Positions 33,061 through 42,138 of a DNA stretch of 64,000 bases are shown one piece after another. Position 1 is the stretch's first letter. Each line of letters begins with the position of its first letter. The position numbers and the translations under genes were made by a program. The DNA is from an uncultured Eubacteriales bacterium (GTDB taxonomy: Bacteria; Bacillota; Clostridia; Lachnospirales; Lachnospiraceae): assembly GCA_900317515.1 (NCBI GenBank), contig ONHA01000010.1, positions 1-64,000 on the forward strand, in the 5' to 3' direction. The notes below the pieces were generated by a model. It searched no databases, had not been told where the DNA came from, and saw nothing but the letters and a program-made list of their open reading frames with translations.

Positions 33061-34395
33061 TTATCTGGCATCATCACCGTCATTCCGTTCCCGGATGATG
33101 ATCTTGATCGATGTTCCGCGGAAATCAAAGGCTTCGCGGATCTTGTTCTCAATATAGCGAACATATGAGAAATGCATCAGCTCCTTGTCGTTGACAAAGA
33201 TGATGAAGGCCGGCGGAGCCACTCCCACCTGTGTAATATAGTAGAGGCGGAGGCGCCTTCCCTTGTCGGTCGGAGGCGAATTCAGAGCGACCGCCTCGGC
33301 CATCAGCTGATTGAGGAGGCCAGTCGCAATGCGGCGGTTCTGATTTTCAAGGATCGTCTCGACTGCCGTGAAGAGCTTCGGCAGGCGCTGCCCGGTCTCG
33401 GCCGACACGAACAGGATCTCCGCGTAGGGCATGTAGGAAAGGATCTGGCGGATCTTCTCCGTGTACTCTCTCGTCGAGTTTGTGTTCTTCTCGACCGCAT
33501 CCCACTTGTTCACGGCGATCAGGATTCCCTTGCCGCGCTCGTGGGCGATGCCCGCGATCTTGGCGTCCTGCTCGGCGATCCCGGTGACCGCGTCGATCAC
33601 CACGATGACCACGTCCGCACGTTCGACGGCCGTCACGGTTCGGATGATGCTGTACCGTTCGATCTCCTCCTTGATCTTGCTCTTGCGGCGAAGACCTGCG
33701 GTGTCGATGAAGACATACTCTTTTCCGTTCCATTTAACCGGCGTGTCGATCGCGTCGCGCGTCGTCCCGGCGATGTCGGAGACGATCAGACGGCTCTCGC
33801 CCAGCAGTTTGTTGATGATGGAGGACTTGCCGACGTTCGGACGGCCGACGATCGCGATCCTCGGCCTCGAATCCTCCTCATCCTCCCCGGAGGTCATATC
33901 GAAATATTTCGTTGCCTCGTCCAGCATATCGCCGATGCCCTGCCTGTTTGCGGCCGAGACCGCAATCGGGTCGCCGAGGCCCAGCGCATAAAACTCATAG
34001 ATATCCGCCTGGTGTCTCACATAGTCATCGATTTTGTTGACCGCGAGAACGACCGGCTTTTTTGACCGCCGCAGCATATCGGCAACTCTTGCATCCGCAT
34101 CGACGAGGCCGTCCTTTGCGTCCACAAGGAACAGGATCACGTCCGCCGTCTCGATGGCGATCTCCGCCTGCTCTCTCATCTGCCGGAGCAGGATATCATT
34201 CGACTCGGGCTCGATGCCGCCCGTGTCGATCAGGGTAAAATCATAACCGCCCCAGTTGACCTCCGCGTAAATGCGGTCGCGGGTCACCCCCGGGGTATCT
34301 TTTACGATGGAAATGTTTTCACCCGCCAGCGCATTGAAAAGCGTGGACTTTCCCACATTCGGTCTTCCCACGATGGCAAGGATCGGTTTGCTCAT
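33061..34395 (-). CDS. der: ribosome biogenesis GTPase Der
   Basis: A 444-residue protein with two tandem GTPase domains and a C-terminal KH-like domain. First GTPase: GRPNVGKST (8-16), DTPG, NKID. Second: GRPNVGKSS at about 184, DTAG and NKWD. The C-terminal part includes NSPPTDKGRRLRLYYITQ. Der acts in 50S subunit assembly. It follows the DUF512 gene in the same direction. Confidence 0.97.
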   Translation of the reverse strand: MSKPILAIVGRPNVGKSTLFNALAGENISIVKDTPGVTRDRIYAEVNWGGYDFTLIDTGGIEPESNDILLRQMREQAEIAIETADVILFLVDAKDGLVDADARVADMLRRSKKPVVLAVNKIDDYVRHQADIYEFYALGLGDPIAVSAANRQGIGDMLDEATKYFDMTSGEDEEDSRPRIAIVGRPNVGKSSIINKLLGESRLIVSDIAGTTRDAIDTPVKWNGKEYVFIDTAGLRRKSKIKEEIERYSIIRTVTAVERADVVIVVIDAVTGIAEQDAKIAGIAHERGKGILIAVNKWDAVEKNTNSTREYTEKIRQILSYMPYAEILFVSAETGQRLPKLFTAVETILENQNRRIATGLLNQLMAEAVALNSPPTDKGRRLRLYYITQVGVAPPAFIIFVNDKELMHFSYVRYIENKIREAFDFRGTSIKIIIRERNDGDDAR

Positions 34396-34427
34396 AGAAT
34401 TCTATTCTCCTTAAGTATTTGATAGTT

Positions 34428-35891
34428 TTATTGATCGTCCGGCTCCCAGGACTCGTAGATCTGCCGGTTCCCCTCTTCCCTGTGGGAGAGGCCCAGAACG
34501 GAGCGTACAAGTTCCTCGCCCCCTGACCAGATCACGCCGACCGGGAGATAAAACGCGTTCTCCACATCCTCGGTTGTGAGGTCGTCGAGGAAAACCTTCT
34601 CTCCTGCCCTCAGCATGTTGACCGGCAGGAGGATCTCCTCGCCCAAGACCTTGCCTGGGTCTTCATTTCCGACAAGCTCCTTAAGCTGTCCGATGAGGTC
34701 CCGGCCCGTGATGAGTCCGCTCACCGTGATCGTGTGCCCGAAGAAATCGTTTCTGACGGAAAATACACGAATCGAAAGCCCCGGAAATGCCTCCGTGATC
34801 TGCCCGGCCAGTTCCCAGATCACCGGCTCGATCAGCTTGCCGCAGATCGTCGTGACATGTCTCCCTCTCTCCGGAAGCTCTGCCAGATAATCCTTCTCCG
34901 GAAGACTCAGGGATTTATAGAGAGAGCTTTCATGGTCGAGAAAGCCCTTGAGCGCTGAGTGCACTTCATTTTTAAGAAGGCGGACCATGCCGACTCCGTT
35001 TTCAAGCTGAAGATAACCGTCGTAGCGGTCCTCCTCCGGGACTTCACGCCCGGCAGACAGGTACCACTCGTCGGAGGCCTGGACGAAATTCGGGATCTCC
35101 GGGTTCACACCGTCTTCCCTGAAACGCTTCTGCCAGCCCTCGATCTGGTCGATCACCTCCGCCGAGGACTCCCTGTCAAAGGTATCAAGATGCGGAAGGT
35201 GGTCGCGGAAGCGCGTGATCCCGACCGGCACGACCGACAGGCTCCTCATGGCCGGTCTCAGCTCTCCCAGTTCGCGGATCGTGCGGTCAAGCTCGGCGCC
35301 GTCGTTGATGCCGCGGCAGAGCACGATCTGCCCGTTCATCTCGATGCCGGCGTCCGAAAGCCTCTTCAGTTTATCCATGATATCGCCCGCGAACCGGTTG
35401 CCCAGCATCATGCGGCGAAGGGCCGGGTTGGTCGTATGCACGGAGATATTGATCGGTTCCATGCGAAGCCGGATGATGCGGTCGATGTCCCGCTCTTTCA
35501 TGTTGGTAAGCGTTACGTAATTGCCCTGCAGAAATGAGAGTCTCGAATCATCGTCCTTGAAATACAGGGTCTCCCGCATGCCCTTCGGCATCTGGTCGAT
35601 GAAGCAGAATATACAGCGGTTGCAGCAGCTCCTGTAGTCATCCATGAGGGATGTCTCGAATTCGACGCCGAAGTCCTCGTCGGGATCCCGGTCCACTTCG
35701 ATGAGCGTCTCCTCCCCGTTTTCCTCCCGGATCAGGATCTCTACGTGCAGGTCCTCCATGAGGTACTGGTAATCAAAGACATCCTGGATCTCCTGCCCGT
35801 TTACCGCTATGATGCTCATTCCGGGCTCAACGCCCATCTCCTCGGCGATCCCGCCGTGTAATACTCTTTTTATTTTATGCCCGGCACCCAA
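34428..35891 (-). CDS. DUF512 radical-SAM protein with N-terminal PDZ-like domain
   Basis: A 487-residue protein. The N-terminal 70 residues resemble a PDZ domain (GGIAEEMGVEPGMSIIAVNGQEI). The radical-SAM core has a CX3CX2C cluster motif in CCNRCIFCFIDQMPKG at about 90 and an NYVTLTNM segment. The C-terminal half is DUF512. The family is widespread in Clostridia and sits beside der, but its reaction is unknown; a link to ribosome or RNA modification is only a context guess. It uses a TTG start at 35891 with GGAGG upstream. Confidence 0.88.
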   Translation of the reverse strand: MGAGHKIKRVLHGGIAEEMGVEPGMSIIAVNGQEIQDVFDYQYLMEDLHVEILIREENGEETLIEVDRDPDEDFGVEFETSLMDDYRSCCNRCIFCFIDQMPKGMRETLYFKDDDSRLSFLQGNYVTLTNMKERDIDRIIRLRMEPINISVHTTNPALRRMMLGNRFAGDIMDKLKRLSDAGIEMNGQIVLCRGINDGAELDRTIRELGELRPAMRSLSVVPVGITRFRDHLPHLDTFDRESSAEVIDQIEGWQKRFREDGVNPEIPNFVQASDEWYLSAGREVPEEDRYDGYLQLENGVGMVRLLKNEVHSALKGFLDHESSLYKSLSLPEKDYLAELPERGRHVTTICGKLIEPVIWELAGQITEAFPGLSIRVFSVRNDFFGHTITVSGLITGRDLIGQLKELVGNEDPGKVLGEEILLPVNMLRAGEKVFLDDLTTEDVENAFYLPVGVIWSGGEELVRSVLGLSHREEGNRQIYESWEPDDQ

Positions 35892-35923
35892 GTGAAACCT
35901 CCGTTTATCTGCCTGTTTCCGTT

Positions 35924-35952
35924 ATAATAGCAGTAAATTTCAGTTTTGTAAA
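35924..35952 (-). promoter_or_regulatory. promoter of the DUF512-der operon
   Basis: TTTACA (35952-35947), a 17-base spacer and TATTAT (35929-35924) on the minus strand, about 35 bases upstream of the TTG start. It is nearly back to back with the prs promoter. Confidence 0.6.
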
Positions 35953-35976
35953 CCCTGCCGGATTTTCTTCTTCTTA

Positions 35977-36005
35977 TTGTTTCCGTCCCTGAAATGTGTT
36001 ATAAC
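35977..36005 (+). promoter_or_regulatory. prs promoter
   Basis: TTGTTT (35977-35982), a 17-base spacer and TATAAC (36000-36005), about 67 bases upstream of the prs ATG. Confidence 0.6.
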
Positions 36006-36072
36006 CATAGTAAGCGGTGCGACCTGCGCCGCCCGAAAGCTTCAACTACAAACCATTATACGGAGGAAATGC

Positions 36073-37272
36073 ATGCCTGCACCGACCACTGCTAAAACCA
36101 CCATGCCCGTTGCGCCCCTCAAAATCATTTATTTAAAAGGGAGCGAGGAGATTGCCGACGCTGTCAACCAGTATCTTATAAGGCGCAGAAGAGATCTTTC
36201 CAGGAAAAATAAAGACCTCGAGATGTGCCCGGGCTATCTGGAATCCACTTATCTCATCCGCACCCACTACTCCCGGTTCGGCACCGGAGAGGGCCGCGTC
36301 CGCCTCGACGATTCGATCCGCGGCACCGACCTCTTCATCATCGGCGACGTGACCAATTATACCCAGACCCTGAAAGTCTGCGGCCACGAAAACCGCATGT
36401 CGCCGGACAACTATTTTCAGGATATCAAGCGCATCATTTCTGCTGTCAGCGGCAAGGCTCACCGTATTTCCGTCGTCCTGCCCTTCCTGTATGAGAGCCG
36501 CCAGCACAGACGCACCTCCCGCGAGTCCCTTGACTGCGCGATGGCACTCCGTGAGCTCGCCGACTACGGTGTCTCCAATATCATCACGTTCGATGCCCAT
36601 GACCCCCGCGTCATGGATGCAATCCCCCTCATCAGTTTCGACAACTTCATGCCGACGTACCAGTTCCTGAAGGCGCTCCTTAAGTCGGTTCCGGATATTT
36701 CCTTCGACAAGGATCATTTCATGGTCATCAGCCCGGACGAAGGCGCCATGGACCGCGCGGTCTATTTCGCAAATATCCTCGGTGCGGACATGGGAACCTT
36801 CTACAAGCGGCGCGACTATTCGAAGATCGTAAACGGCAAGAACCCGATCGTCGCCCACGAATTCCTCGGCGAGACCGTGGAAGGCAAGGACTGCGTCGTC
36901 ATCGACGATATGATCGCCTCCGGCGGCTCCATGGTGGACGTCTGCAAGCAGATCAAGGAGCGCGGTGCCCGCAGGGTGTTTATCTGCACCACCTTCGGTC
37001 TCTTCACGGAAGGCTTTGACAAGTTTGACGAGTTTTATGAGAAAGGCTACTTCGACAAGCTGATCACGACCAACCTCACCTATCTTCCGCCCGAACTGTA
37101 CCGCAAACCCTACTTTGTCTGCGCCAACATGTACAAGTACATGGCCAACATCATCCATACGCTCAACCATGACCAGTCGATCTCGACGATCAAGAGTACA
37201 ACCTCCAAGATCTCCAAGGTTCTGAGCCGGCTGAAAGCGGCCGACGAGCAGGACGAAGATATGGAAGCGTAA
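36073..37272 (+). CDS. prs: ribose-phosphate pyrophosphokinase (long clostridial form)
   Basis: A 399-residue PRPP synthetase, longer than the usual 315. The PRPP-binding loop is CVVIDDMIASGGS at about 274-286, a variant of VVxDDxxxTGG; the segment SVVLPFLYESRQHRR at 133-147 corresponds to the ATP/ribose-phosphate region, and ISPDEGAMDRA at 219-229 is also typical. The enzyme supplies PRPP for nucleotides, His, Trp and NAD. GGAGG lies 6 bases before the ATG at 36073; the longer frame from 35977 starts inside the promoter. The gene stands alone and ends at a shared terminator. Confidence 0.93.
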   Translation: MPAPTTAKTTMPVAPLKIIYLKGSEEIADAVNQYLIRRRRDLSRKNKDLEMCPGYLESTYLIRTHYSRFGTGEGRVRLDDSIRGTDLFIIGDVTNYTQTLKVCGHENRMSPDNYFQDIKRIISAVSGKAHRISVVLPFLYESRQHRRTSRESLDCAMALRELADYGVSNIITFDAHDPRVMDAIPLISFDNFMPTYQFLKALLKSVPDISFDKDHFMVISPDEGAMDRAVYFANILGADMGTFYKRRDYSKIVNGKNPIVAHEFLGETVEGKDCVVIDDMIASGGSMVDVCKQIKERGARRVFICTTFGLFTEGFDKFDEFYEKGYFDKLITTNLTYLPPELYRKPYFVCANMYKYMANIIHTLNHDQSISTIKSTTSKISKVLSRLKAADEQDEDMEA

Positions 37273-37282
37273 CAGGTAAAAT

Positions 37283-37323
37283 AAAAAGAATCCGGCAGGT
37301 TCCTCACCTGCCGGATTCTTTTT
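37283..37323. terminator. bidirectional terminator between prs and fusA2
   Basis: AAAAAGAATCCGGCAGGT, a TCCTC loop and ACCTGCCGGATTCTTTTT. The flanking A and T runs make it work for both converging genes. Confidence 0.92.
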
Positions 37324-37333
37324 ATGCTTTTTA

Positions 37334-39427
37334 TCAGTCTTCGTCGTTCGCAGCAACCTGCTCCGCGCGATCCTTGATCTGCTTCTCCTGAACATCAGCC
37401 GGAGCCTGCTCATAGCGTGCGAACTCGTAGGAGAATTCGCCCTGGCCGCCGGTCATGGAGCGAAGGATCGTGCCGTAGCCGTAGAGCTCCATCTGCGGGA
37501 TGTCGGCTTCGACGATCGTGTTGCCCTTGTGGTCCGGATTCATGCCGAGCACGCGGCCGCGTCTCTTGTTGAGATCGCCCATGACGTCGCCGGTGAACTT
37601 GTCGCGAACCTTGACTTTCAGGTTGACAATCGGCTCAAGAAGGACCGGACCGGCCTTCATGAAGCCATCCTTGAATGCGAGATGCGTAGCGGTCTTGAAC
37701 GCCTGCTCGGAGGAGTCGACCGGATGATAGGAACCGTCATACAGAGTCGCCTTGACGCCGACAACCGGATATGCGGCAAGGGGTCCCTTCTGTACGCACT
37801 CGGAAAGTCCCTTTTCAACTGCCGGATAGTAGTTCTTCGGGACAGCACCGCCGACGACTTCGATCGCGAACTCATAGGGCTGCGTCATGTCGCCGCTCGG
37901 CTCGAAGCGCATCTTGACGTGACCGTACTGGCCGTGTCCGCCGGACTGCTTCTTATGCTTTCCTTCGACATCGGATTTCTTGCGGATGGTCTCGCGGAAC
38001 GCGACCTTCGGCTCGGAGAGCTCGATGTCAACTTTGTAGCGCTCTTTCAGTTTGCTCTTGATGATCTCGAGCTGCTGATCGCCGATACCGTAAAGGAGGG
38101 TCTGGCGGTTCGCGGCGTCGTTCTCATAGCGGAAGCTCTGGTCTTCTGCAGCAAGCTTTGCGAGGGAGGAAGCAATCTTGTCTTCTTCGCCCTTCTTGAC
38201 GGCTTTGTATCTCTTGACCGTATACGGCGTGGAGATCTGGGTCTTCGCGAAAGCGACGGGGGCAGCCTTGGAGGACAGGGAGTCGCCGGTGGAGACATCG
38301 CCAAGCTTGGCAAGTGCGCCGATATCGCCCGCGAAGAGCTCCGGAACTTCCTGAGCCTTGTTGCCGACCATCACATAGAGCTTGCCGAGACGCTCGTCAT
38401 TTTCCTTCTGGACATCATAGAGGGTGTCGTCGGACTTGATAACGCCGGAGCAGACCTTGATGAAGTTGTATTTGCCGATGAACGGGTCGGCGATGGTCTT
38501 CCACACATAGGCGGTCTTCGCCTTCTGGAAATCATAGTTGGCCTCGAAGATCTCGCTGGTCTTCTGGTTGATGCCGTTGCAGGCTCTCTGAGCCGGGTTC
38601 GGGAAGATCTCAACGATATCGTCGAGCAGGTTTGCAACGCCCTGAAGGTTGATCGGAGCGCCCATGCTGACCGGAACGATCGAGCAGTCACGGATGTTGG
38701 TCGCCAGTGCGGCAGCGATCTCCAGATCGGAGAACTCTTCGCCCGCGAAATAGCGGTCCATGAATTCCTCGGAAGTCTCGGCGACGGACTCAAGAAGGGA
38801 CTCTCTGTAGGTCTCGAGATATTCCTTTAAATAATCCGGAACCGGGCACTCGACCTTCTCCTGCTTGTTCACGAACTTGCGGCCGCTCTGCTTGATGATC
38901 GAGACATAGCCGACGAACTTGCCGTTCTCGCGGATCGGCATATGCAGCGGAGCGATCTTCTTGCCGTAGAGCTCCTGAAGCTGCTCGACAATGCCTCTGT
39001 AACTGACATCATCGTTGTCCATCTCGGTCACGAAGAACATGCGCGGAAGATTTCTCTCTTCGCAGAGCTCCCAGGCCTTCTCGGTACCGACCTGGATGCC
39101 GTCCTTACCGGAAACGACAATGATGGCTGCATCGGCGACGCCGACTGCCTCTTCAACCTCACCCACAAAATCGAAGTAACCGGGTGTGTCAAGAATGTTG
39201 ATCTTGCATTTATTCCACTCTACCGGAACGACGCTGGAGCTGATGGAGAATTTTCTCTTCTTCTCTTCAGCGTCGTAGTCGCTGACGGTGTTGCCGTCGG
39301 CAACCGTACCCATGCGGTTCGTAATACCCGAAAGGTACGCCATAGCCTCGGTCATTGTGGTTTTGCCCGCGCCGCCGTGGCCAAGAAGAACGACATTGCG
39401 GATCCTGTCTGTTGTATAAACGTTCAT
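37334..39427 (-). CDS. EF-G-like translational GTPase (FusA2 type)
   Basis: A 697-residue protein with the five-domain EF-G layout. G1 is GHGGAGKT (16-23) and G3 DTPGYFDF (80-87). The G4 motif is TEMD (134-137) in place of NKxD. Domain IV shows GHGQYGHVKMRF and the C-terminal GTILRSMTGGQGEFSYEF. These features match the EF-G2/FusA2 branch, a paralogue separate from the str-operon EF-G; its role (translocation, recycling or stress) is not settled. It stands alone with its own promoter and shares a terminator with prs. AGGAGG precedes the ATG. Confidence 0.9.
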   Translation of the reverse strand: MNVYTTDRIRNVVLLGHGGAGKTTMTEAMAYLSGITNRMGTVADGNTVSDYDAEEKKRKFSISSSVVPVEWNKCKINILDTPGYFDFVGEVEEAVGVADAAIIVVSGKDGIQVGTEKAWELCEERNLPRMFFVTEMDNDDVSYRGIVEQLQELYGKKIAPLHMPIRENGKFVGYVSIIKQSGRKFVNKQEKVECPVPDYLKEYLETYRESLLESVAETSEEFMDRYFAGEEFSDLEIAAALATNIRDCSIVPVSMGAPINLQGVANLLDDIVEIFPNPAQRACNGINQKTSEIFEANYDFQKAKTAYVWKTIADPFIGKYNFIKVCSGVIKSDDTLYDVQKENDERLGKLYVMVGNKAQEVPELFAGDIGALAKLGDVSTGDSLSSKAAPVAFAKTQISTPYTVKRYKAVKKGEEDKIASSLAKLAAEDQSFRYENDAANRQTLLYGIGDQQLEIIKSKLKERYKVDIELSEPKVAFRETIRKKSDVEGKHKKQSGGHGQYGHVKMRFEPSGDMTQPYEFAIEVVGGAVPKNYYPAVEKGLSECVQKGPLAAYPVVGVKATLYDGSYHPVDSSEQAFKTATHLAFKDGFMKAGPVLLEPIVNLKVKVRDKFTGDVMGDLNKRRGRVLGMNPDHKGNTIVEADIPQMELYGYGTILRSMTGGQGEFSYEFARYEQAPADVQEKQIKDRAEQVAANDED

Positions 39428-39458
39428 GAGTAACCTCCTGTGAAATCAATATGCAGCT

Positions 39459-39487
39459 ATTGTACTAAAAATTCCTCTGATATTCAA
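39459..39487 (-). promoter_or_regulatory. fusA2 promoter
   Basis: TTGAAT (39487-39482), a 17-base spacer and TACAAT (39464-39459) on the minus strand, about 32 bases upstream of the ATG. Confidence 0.7.
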
Positions 39488-39548
39488 GGCTAAATGATAA
39501 ATATGTGCAAAAGGATTTATAAAATATTCATTTCTCACAATGCATGCC

Positions 39549-39577
39549 TTTACAAATTCGCTTTAATGCGTTAAAGT
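39549..39577 (+). promoter_or_regulatory. tyrA-aroA promoter with inverted repeat
   Basis: TTTACA (39549-39554), a 17-base spacer and TAAAGT (39572-39577). An inverted repeat CTTTAA-TGCG-TTAAAG (39561-39576) covers the -10 box and could be an operator. Confidence 0.5.
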
Positions 39578-39637
39578 GAATGCGGCGGTTCTGTCCGTAC
39601 AAATGATGAAGGAGTCTGGCATTTACGCCTTAAAAAC

Positions 39638-40759
39638 ATGAACGATACAAACAGCACTTTCCACAAAGATTTTCCCGTTATCGGTTTTATCGGCCTGGGT
39701 CTCATCGGGGGTTCCGTGGCAAAAACGATCCGCCGCATCTATCCGGGCACCAGGATGATCGGCTACAACCGGAGAACCGACGTCGCGCAAAAGGCCCTCT
39801 CCGACGGCGTGATCAACGAGATAGCGGATGAGTCCCTCGCACAGTTTTCGGAATGCGATCTTATTTTCCTGGGAGTCCCGGTCGTCTCGGCCCTCTCCTT
39901 CATGGAGAAGCTTAAGATGATCGCCAAGTCCGGCGCGATCCTTACCGACGTCGGCTCCGTCAAGGGCGATATCCACGGCTATGTCGAGGAGCACGGCCTC
40001 GAGAACCTCTTCATCGGCGGCCACCCGATGGCCGGTTCCGAGAAGACCGGTTATGAAAATGCAACCGACCGTCTCTTTGAGAATGCCTTCTACATGATCA
40101 CGCCCGCATCCGGCACGTCCATCGTAAAGCTCTCCGCCTTCGCCTCGTTCATCGAGAGTATCGGAGCGCTTCCCCTCATCATGTCGCCGGAGGAGCACGA
40201 CCGCACGGTCGCGGCTGTCAGCCACCTGCCGCACGTGATTTCCGCGGCGCTCGTCAACCTGGTCCATGATCAGGACGGTGAGGAGAAATACATGCACACC
40301 GTTGCCGCCGGCGGCTTCCGCGACATCACCCGCATCTCCTCCTCCTCGCCCCAGATGTGGCAGGAGATCTGTCTTGCCAACACGGATGAGATCGTCGGGA
40401 TGATCGACGCCTACGTCTCAAAGCTCCTCGACTACCGTCTCGCCATAAGAAATGAAGACAGCGACGAGCTCTACTCCATCTTCTCCGACTGCAAGGAGTA
40501 CAGGGACAGCTTCGATACGGTGGCCAAGGGCTCCGTTCCGAAGGAATACCGCATCTACATGGACCTGGTCGACGAGGCCGGCTCCATCGCTTCGGTTGCC
40601 ACGATCCTCGCGGTCCAGAATATTTCCATCAAAAATATCGGCATCGTCCACAACCGTGAATTCGAGCAGGGTGTCCTTCGCGTGGTCTTCTACGACGAGC
40701 CCTCCATGGAGAGCGCCATCAAGACGCTCACCTGGCGCAATTACAAGATTTACCGCTGA
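39638..40759 (+). CDS. tyrA: prephenate dehydrogenase with C-terminal ACT domain
   Basis: A 373-residue enzyme of tyrosine synthesis that oxidises prephenate to 4-hydroxyphenylpyruvate. The NAD(P)-binding loop GLGLIGGSVAKTI is at about 18-30; GGHPMAGSEKTGYENA and the HLPHVISAAL helix belong to the catalytic domain. The last 75 residues (IYMDLVDEAGSIASVATILAVQNISIKNIGI) are an ACT domain, which suggests feedback control by tyrosine. The ATG has no good ribosome binding site: AAGGAG is 23 bases upstream. It is followed by aroA after 12 bases. Confidence 0.94.
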   Translation: MNDTNSTFHKDFPVIGFIGLGLIGGSVAKTIRRIYPGTRMIGYNRRTDVAQKALSDGVINEIADESLAQFSECDLIFLGVPVVSALSFMEKLKMIAKSGAILTDVGSVKGDIHGYVEEHGLENLFIGGHPMAGSEKTGYENATDRLFENAFYMITPASGTSIVKLSAFASFIESIGALPLIMSPEEHDRTVAAVSHLPHVISAALVNLVHDQDGEEKYMHTVAAGGFRDITRISSSSPQMWQEICLANTDEIVGMIDAYVSKLLDYRLAIRNEDSDELYSIFSDCKEYRDSFDTVAKGSVPKEYRIYMDLVDEAGSIASVATILAVQNISIKNIGIVHNREFEQGVLRVVFYDEPSMESAIKTLTWRNYKIYR

Positions 40760-40771
40760 TCGGAGGTTTTC

Positions 40772-42079
40772 ATGATTATAGATAAGGCAGAATCGCTCAA
40801 AGGGACGCTCACTGTCCCGGGCGACAAATCCATCTCCCACAGAGCTGTCATGCTCGGGAGCCTCTCGGAGGGCGACACATATATCCGCGGGTTTCTTAAA
40901 AGTGCGGACTGCCTCGCGACAATCGACTGCTTCCGCAGGATGGGCATCGATATTGAGGAAAATGAAGACCGCCTCATCATCCACGGAAAAGGTCTTCACG
41001 GCCTTTGCGCTCCGAAAGAGCCCTTAAACGCGATGAACAGCGGCACCACGACCCGAATCCTCTCCGGCATCCTGGCCGGCCAGGATTTTCCGGTCACGAT
41101 CATCGGGGACGAGTCTCTCTCCCGCCGTCCCATGAAGCGGATCATCGACCCCCTTACCCGCATGGGCTGCCGGATCACTTCCGTAAACGGGAACAACTGT
41201 CTTCCGCTTACCATTCACGGCGGCTGCCTTTCAGGCATCCGCTACGAAAGCCCGGTCGCATCCGCCCAGGTCAAATCCTGTGTCGCGATGGCCGCGCTCT
41301 ACGCGGACTCCCCGGTCACGATCACGGAGCCTTATCTCTCCCGCAACCACACGGAGCTCATGCTGCGGGGCTTCGGCGGGAATGTCACAAGCTTCACCGA
41401 TCCCGAAACCGGGCGGCCCGCCTGCACCGTCATGCCGAACCCGCGCCTCACGGGTCAGTCCGTCACGGTTCCGGGCGACATCTCCTCCGCTGCCTACTTC
41501 ATCGCCGCTGCGCTCCTCGTTCCGAACTCCGAGGTTACTCTTAAAAATGTCGGCATCAATCCGACCCGCGACGGAATCCTCCGCGTGGCCAGGGCCATGG
41601 GCGGCTCCGTGGAGGTCACAAATCTCCGCTCCGAGGGCGGCGAGCCGACCGCCGACCTCATAATCCGCTCTTCTGCCCTGCACGGGACCACGATCGGCGG
41701 CGCGCTCATTCCGACCCTCATCGACGAGCTTCCGGTCATCGCGGTCATGGCCGCCTGTGCGGAAGGCACGACGGTGATCCGGGATGCCGGCGAGCTCCGC
41801 GTCAAGGAATCCGACCGGCTCTCTCTTATCGCCGCCAACCTTAGCGCCATGGGAGTGTCCCTCACCGAGACAGAGGACGGTATTATAATAGAAGGAAAGC
41901 CGCTCAAGATGGCTCCCTTAAGAGGGGTCTCCGTCGATCCCAAAAAGGATCACCGCATGGCGATGGCCTTTGCGGTCGCCGGCCTTGTCGCCGAGGGCCC
42001 CACTAAGATTCTGGACGCTGGCTGCGTCGATATCTCGTATCCGGGCTTTTTTGAGGATCTCGCCTCGCTTGGAGCTTAA
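40772..42079 (+). CDS. aroA: 3-phosphoshikimate 1-carboxyvinyltransferase
   Basis: A 435-residue EPSP synthase of the shikimate pathway. Key segments are PGDKSISHRAVMLGSL (substrate phosphate), NSGTTTRILSGILAGQ, LSRRPMKRIIDPL (Arg residues) and ELRVKESDRL near the C-terminus. Length is normal. It sits directly downstream of tyrA, so both aromatic genes are co-transcribed; GGAGG precedes the ATG. Confidence 0.97.
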   Translation: MIIDKAESLKGTLTVPGDKSISHRAVMLGSLSEGDTYIRGFLKSADCLATIDCFRRMGIDIEENEDRLIIHGKGLHGLCAPKEPLNAMNSGTTTRILSGILAGQDFPVTIIGDESLSRRPMKRIIDPLTRMGCRITSVNGNNCLPLTIHGGCLSGIRYESPVASAQVKSCVAMAALYADSPVTITEPYLSRNHTELMLRGFGGNVTSFTDPETGRPACTVMPNPRLTGQSVTVPGDISSAAYFIAAALLVPNSEVTLKNVGINPTRDGILRVARAMGGSVEVTNLRSEGGEPTADLIIRSSALHGTTIGGALIPTLIDELPVIAVMAACAEGTTVIRDAGELRVKESDRLSLIAANLSAMGVSLTETEDGIIIEGKPLKMAPLRGVSVDPKKDHRMAMAFAVAGLVAEGPTKILDAGCVDISYPGFFEDLASLGA

Positions 42080-42094
42080 TCATCAAACATATGC

Positions 42095-42128
42095 AAAACG
42101 CCCCGGGATCGACTCCCGGGGCGTCTTT
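42095..42128. terminator. terminator between aroA and a lipoprotein gene
   Basis: ACGCCCCGGGA, a short loop and TCCCGGGGCGT, flanked by AAA and CTTT, serve the convergent aroA and the leftward gene ending at 42139. Confidence 0.88.
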
Positions 42129-42138
42129 ATGCCGTTCT

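Noticed and set aside
37529-38830. A 433-codon plus-strand frame inside fusA2
   Set aside because: Shadow of the EF-G gene on the opposite strand, without start signals.
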